64,000 nucleotides of DNA from Xestospongia bergquistia (lineage: Eukaryota; Porifera; Demospongiae; Haplosclerida; Petrosiidae), in assembly GCA_963965975.1 (NCBI GenBank), contig OZ014417.1:3701821-3765820 (forward strand). Reading direction: 5' to 3'. Below, one piece after another: positions 59,661-64,000 of this stretch; within the stretch, counting starts at the first letter, position 1; each line of letters opens with the position of its first letter. The notes under the pieces were generated by a model. That model made no database searches. It worked only from the letters and a program-made list of their open reading frames with translations, and had not been told where the DNA came from. A program made the position numbers and the translations under genes.

Positions 59661-62600
59661 TCAGCAAGATTTATTACATGGATAGGGACAGTCAACTTCT
59701 TTGGAGTTTCCAGAAGTCTTAAAGTACCAGTTACTAAAAGTCTTACTGGCACTTTGACCTCCTACTTCTATTGAATTCCAAGATTTGTCACTCAGAGATT
59801 GACAGTGAGTCAAACAAGAGTCTAGAAAAGCACCATTACTCTCAGATGTAATGATAGGATAAGCAGCTTGTTGAAACTCCTATATAATTTAGTCAACACA
59901 AAGCATGATTAGATTTTATTAAATTAATTTAATTTAAACTTACATGAAAGAATTGTTCGACTTTTTCCATTTCCTCAGGAGTACAATTAGGTGGTGTGCA
60001 TTTTAGTTGGACAGTGTTATGAAGTTGCCATGTGTCATATTGAGAATTTAGTACAAATATTGGACTGGAAATGTAAGGGTAAGTATACTAATGGAAGAAA
60101 GGAAAGTGTTTTCAAGTGGTACCAATATTCCATCAACACTAAATTTCTATGTACCTGAGCCATAATACACTTCCAAACTTCATTCCTGTAAGCCATTATA
60201 CATTTCTGATTGACTCCACTAGTAGAGTTCTGCATCTTAAATACTGAAAAACAAATAGGAAACATGTTGTTATTATTATTGTAACAGCATTTTGATTATA
60301 AATAATTGCATTTATGAGATAATGTTGCTATCAACTATATACTAGTTTCAGAATAACAAAAGTTCCATTTAAATTATGATCTTTCTAAGAAGTGAGTTAT
60401 CTCTATAGAACATCAAGAATATTGATTACAGAACTGAAAGTTGTGGTTACATTGGACAATGTCCATTAATTGGTGTCATGTTTGGGATATGCAGAATATA
60501 AATATACATGTAGACCAGAACAATCATGGACCACTTTATATAAAATCATCACATGTATAGGGTGTCTACTTATTACCAATGTAGTGTGTATCAGCACATT
60601 ACATTGGCAGTCAATGGGCACAATTTGTTTATGTGTTGTCTTTACTATATATAGTCACATGCAAGAACAAAATTAAAGAAAATGACTTATAATTGAGCTG
60701 TGAAGTTATGAAGATAGGAAAATGGGCAGCTGTATCTGTGCAAGTAGAGTGACTATATATAGAATGCTAGAAATTATTTAAAAGAAGCTTCAAGCCTTTG
60801 TAGAAATGAACTTAATATATTATATATAGTGTTAACATGCATGCATACATATAACACTATATAAACGTATTAGTTTTTCAACCTGTATATACATATATAT
60901 GAGCTGCAATAATACATGATGGGACACAATTCGGTTTTTATAATTAATAAACTAATTGATAAATCATATAGTAAATTTTGTCAGTATAAGCTATAGACTC
61001 ATTACATGTGTATGATTAGTCAATTCCATAGTAATTAGTAATCAAAACAGATTATGTTTTTAAATAATAGATGTATTTGTAGACATATATTCAAACTGAG
61101 TGACCATCAGATAGTTAAAGAAATAATCTATTACAACAATACATGTAAATTATACCACTATATAGTCTTAAAGGACTGGTACTAACCATATTGACAAATT
61201 TCTCTGAAGTACATTTGACCAGTAATGCTTGCAACATCAATAATATATCTATCAAATAACAAAAAAGGCATGAAAAGAACCAAATAATTAATGCATTTAT
61301 TCTAGAATAGTGCACTTATACAAATGACTTACCCAGCATCAGCCATAGTTTTATACTTAGTGGATGATGGAAGAGTATTTTGGACATAATCAGCATGAAC
61401 ATAAGTGGCTAATCCACCAGCTGTAATAATCAAAGATATAATAACTACTTATATTGTAATTATTAGCAATTGGCAATATAAGGTAGTGGTTTATATACAT
61501 ATATATGTTATAAACGTTTGTCATAAAATTGTACTTAGTAATACATAAACTTAATGTGTAATGTCTTAAATATATTTATAAAAGTTAAGAAAATTTTTTG
61601 TATATTTATTCTAATAAAAGAAGCTTGCACACAAACAAAATGATAGTACATACAGTTGCTAACAAATTTGACATCCTAATAAAGCAATTATATCACTGTA
61701 AAAATTAATGTGTTATTTTAACAACTATAATTAATTTTACAGCTTACAAGTGGATTACTGCGCATTATGGAGTATAGAATGCATGTCATTACTATATAAT
61801 TTGTTGCTTTGTAATAGTATACCATACCAATAAATTATGTAGTAAATATTCACATGACCTTTAGATTCCATAGTAATCCACTGATTTAAGCTGGAATTTA
61901 GTTGTTAAACAATGTAACAGTTTTTACAATGATGCATGATTATCTGTTTTGTTTGTGTTTCTTTCAGAGCCACCTTGAGCCTTTAATTGTATAAAAGAAT
62001 CGAAAGTGATACAGGGGAAATACAGAATGACATAACTATTTATGAAGCAACTAGACTATGATATTGAGGCTATACTACTATATAGTATAGCCTCATTGAC
62101 ATAATCATGTATGTATATATGTATATATTGTGAATCAATACATACTGTGAGTCATTTACTTTATTACTTAATGTGATCAAACTATAATAAAAACAAATCA
62201 TATAAGATTTACCTATACACAATATTATTAACTTAATAATGAGGAACTAGTATTATATGCCATCTGTACTAAAGTTAATGTAAAAATTATGACATTGTAT
62301 ACCTGAACAACCAGTTAGAATCACTTCCTCAGATTTATCCATTCCAGCTATCATTAGTGCACCCAGTATTGATTGAAGGATTTTGAAGCCTCTAAAATAG
62401 ATTGGAGTCCCTTCTACATCAACTGGATGGTCACTATAGTATAATACATGTATACACAATCATTGATGTTATATTATAACTTACACATTGCCAGTAAATG
62501 ATGCTCCATCACAATACTTAATAAAAGCTAGATTCCAATTATAAAAGTCAGGATTAGTGTCTTGATTATCAGAAAGAAAACCAGAGAATGAAGCAGTAGC

Positions 62601-62962
62601 TGGCCAGGATTTTGATGATCCAAGACTGGATTTACTTCGATTTAAACAAGCTCCTTCATCATAACACCATCCTCCACCTTCCAAATGAATAATCCATTTA
62701 CTAGCACCAGTTCCTGAACCTACATATATACAAGTAATGAAGAAGGTGTATATTAGCTCCAGTCCTGTGTCGCGTAGCTAGCCCCTCCTGCTGAGGTTGG
62801 TTGTATGTATTGCTAACCTTGTCGAAAATAATAGCCTGGAGGTGAACCATCTAGACACACAGCTTCTTTTTCATCCTGTAGCAACACTAACTTTGCTACT
62901 TCACTTGATACAACATGCAATAAAGCAAAGACTGCGAAGAGAAAGGACTTCTTCCACTTCAT
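59661..62962 (-). CDS. Pectin acetylesterase-family (plant-type PAE) secreted hydrolase
   Basis: Eight exons with consistent phases: 62962-62818, 62719-62485, 62433-62303, 61420-61333, 61248-61187, 60243-60155, 60087-59944, 59879-59661; 370 residues. Signal peptide MKWKKSFLFAVFALLHVVSS. Family landmarks: VCLDGSPPGYYF, LEGGGWCYDEGACLNRS (62-78), SLGSSKSWP, NPDFYNWNLAFIKYCDGASF, TPIYFRG, the nucleophile elbow GCSAGG (Ser170, split by intron 3), SQYDTWQL (Asp268) and LTHCQ (His323) for an alpha/beta-hydrolase triad, and a Cys-rich end. The motifs match plant and protist pectin acetylesterases (carbohydrate esterase 13) better than animal NOTUM, which has GTSAGG-type sequence. Substrate here is unknown; it is secreted and presumably deacetylates a glycan. 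Intron 1 (about 62768) carries a dispersed hairpin motif. Broken relatives lie at 25.6-27.5, 29.0-29.5 and 37.8-38.4 kb. Confidence 0.92.
62066..62094. repeat. Intronic 12-bp hairpin shared with the broken copy
   Basis: gaggctatacta and tagtatagcctc flank ctata. The equivalent site in the broken esterase (26396-26424) keeps both arms despite differences nearby. Confidence 0.7.
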
Positions 62963-63317
62963 GTCTACTTAGATTTCGCGTAGTCAGCCCCGCCCCTTCG
63001 TAGATAAGGATGTGTCATTGAGAGGCGGTCCTAATTTACAGTCTCCACCTCTTTTTAAGTGCAAAAGTTAAAAGTGAACAGGAGTAATTCGAAGAGGTAA
63101 GTAACACGATTTGTTAGATTAAATTCTATCAATAGAATATGTTATACTTTTAAATACAATAGTGAAAACTCAACACATAATAGCTCGGTTTAGTACTGTT
63201 TCTTTCTGTAAAGTGTTTATTGTAGAAGCTAATAATCTATTATTATAACCCTTGTATTTTATTCACGCAAACAATATTGTTAAGTTGTTTTATGTTGTTG
63301 TTTTAGTGACCCAACTA
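62963..63317. promoter_or_regulatory. Divergent promoter with GC box; CLIP 5' UTR intron
   Basis: The esterase start (62962, minus) and the CLIP-like 5' UTR face apart. A GC box (gccccgcccc, 62987-62996) is part of a copy of the dispersed hairpin arm (cgtagtcagcccc). A donor at 63097 (gaag ag|gtaagt) and an acceptor at 63304-63306 define a 210-bp 5' UTR intron of the right-hand gene. Confidence 0.55.
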
Positions 63318-64000
63318 ATGAGTCGATTAAAGGCTCCTGGTAGTGCTGGCCGCTTAGTACGACCAGTTAGTGGGATAAAACCTCCTACTAGTGGCCTTGC
63401 TCCACCTTCCACAGCCAGTGTTGCTCGTAAAAGTTCTGCATCAAATGAGGCTGTTGATAGTAACATTGTTCAATCTCCTTTTGAAATAGGCGACCGTGTT
63501 ATGGTGGGTGGAGTTAAACCAGGAACAGTTTCCTTCATAGGACCCGCAAAATTTGCTCCAGGAATATGGGCTGGTATTGTCCTGGATACAGCTGAAGGCA
63601 AAAACAGTGGCTCAGTGAATGGTGTGAGTTATTTTCAGTGTGCTCCTAATCACGGGCTATTTGCCAAACCTGACAAACTAACTCTTGTACGAAAAGCAGG
63701 AACACAATCTATGGTACCAAAACAAGCCCCTCCTCCTCCTCCCTCTGAAATTGAATATGAAGTAGGAGATAAAGTAATTGTTGATGGATCGAAAACAGGT
63801 ACTGTTGCTTTTGTTGGACCAACTCAGTTTGCCAAAGGAATATGGATTGGTGTCACACTTGATACTCCCGAGGGAAAAAACAATGGGGCAGTTGCTGGAA
63901 TACAGTATTTTAATTGCTTACCAAATCATGGCCTATTTACTCGTCCAGCTAAGTTAGCTTTAGTACGTAGAAAAAGCAGTGAAGCATCATTACCACCACC
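63318..64000 (+). CDS. CLIP-170-like CAP-Gly protein, 5' part
   Basis: Open from ATG at 63318 to the window edge (227 codons, runs off). A Ser/Pro-rich start (MSRLKAPGSAGRLVRPVSG) precedes CAP-Gly 1 (residues about 58-122: GDRVMVGG, GIWAGIVLD, EGKNSGSVNG, YFQCAPNHGLF). A Pro linker follows, then CAP-Gly 2 (about 149-213: GDKVIVDG, GIWIGVTLDTPEGKNNGA, YFNCLPNHGLF). Two CAP-Gly domains near the N-terminus with Ser-rich linkers is the CLIP1/CLIP2 layout: microtubule plus-end tracking through binding of EEY/F tails. The coiled coil and zinc knuckles expected downstream lie outside the window. The GKN(S/N)G loops needed for tubulin/EB1 tails are intact. Probably an ordinary housekeeping gene; its GC content is higher than the surroundings. 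Confidence 0.93.
   Translation, partial: MSRLKAPGSAGRLVRPVSGIKPPTSGLAPPSTASVARKSSASNEAVDSNIVQSPFEIGDRVMVGGVKPGTVSFIGPAKFAPGIWAGIVLDTAEGKNSGSVNGVSYFQCAPNHGLFAKPDKLTLVRKAGTQSMVPKQAPPPPPSEIEYEVGDKVIVDGSKTGTVAFVGPTQFAKGIWIGVTLDTPEGKNNGAVAGIQYFNCLPNHGLFTRPAKLALVRRKSSEASLPP

Noticed and set aside
60470..60676. 68-codon plus-strand frame with two hydrophobic stretches
   Set aside because: It lies in intron 5 of the esterase, has no homology I recognise, and hydrophobic short ORFs are common in T-rich DNA.
62253..62459. ORF read through exon 3 of the esterase into its intron
   Set aside because: The true exon ends at 62303 at a GT donor; the trailing residues after GCSG are intron translation.

Overview
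The window is AT-rich animal DNA with very short introns (many of 45-60 bp). It carries lineage-type families of CAP-Gly, EMI/EGF/FN3 and 7TM proteins, plus dense remnants of LINE, Ty3/gypsy, Penelope-like, DDE and TTAA-type elements. The compactness and protein mix suggest an early-branching metazoan, most likely a demosponge of the Amphimedon type. This is inference from style and protein families; no species marker was checked.

Layout. 1-1.85 kb: diverged tandem repeat. 1.85-7.2 kb: 7TM receptor, LINE, PRDM9-like fragment. 7.2-18.2 kb: accessory DNA (LINE 3' end, ankyrin-like remnant, broken DDE transposase, broken Ty3/gypsy element). 19.7-22.9 kb: a 15-exon receptor gene (signal peptide, EMI, 3 EGF, 2 FN3, TM, Tyr-rich tail) whose last exon is freshly tandem-duplicated. 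23.3-43.0 kb: shuffled copies of one cassette. 43.1-46.4 kb: a small zinc-binding-like gene, an integrase-core pseudogene and a coding remnant. 46.4-59.6 kb: more cassette copies, with a single-copy two-exon gene at 52.6-53.3 kb. 59.66-62.96 kb: an intact pectin-acetylesterase-type hydrolase on the minus strand, divergent from a CLIP-170-like CAP-Gly gene that runs off the right end.

The central observation is the cassette. In + coordinates its order is 7TM receptor (+), LINE (+), PRDM9-like gene (-), an unrecognised gene 'Y' (-), pectin acetylesterase (-). Pieces recur five or more times in that order, mostly broken. The receptor is intact three times and the esterase once (at the right end). 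The PRDM9-like gene has a coherent complete exon set once, at 40.0-42.45 kb.

That gene has a KRAB-like N-terminus, an SSXRD-like motif, a CxxC zinc knuckle, a PR/SET domain, two linker zinc fingers and a terminal array of 84-bp C2H2 fingers. The array fingers are nearly identical except at DNA-contact positions. This is the architecture of vertebrate PRDM9, the meiotic recombination-hotspot specifier. The array is cut by one TAG in its second finger. All gene models were built by eye from splice sites and reading frame; no alignments or database searches were run.
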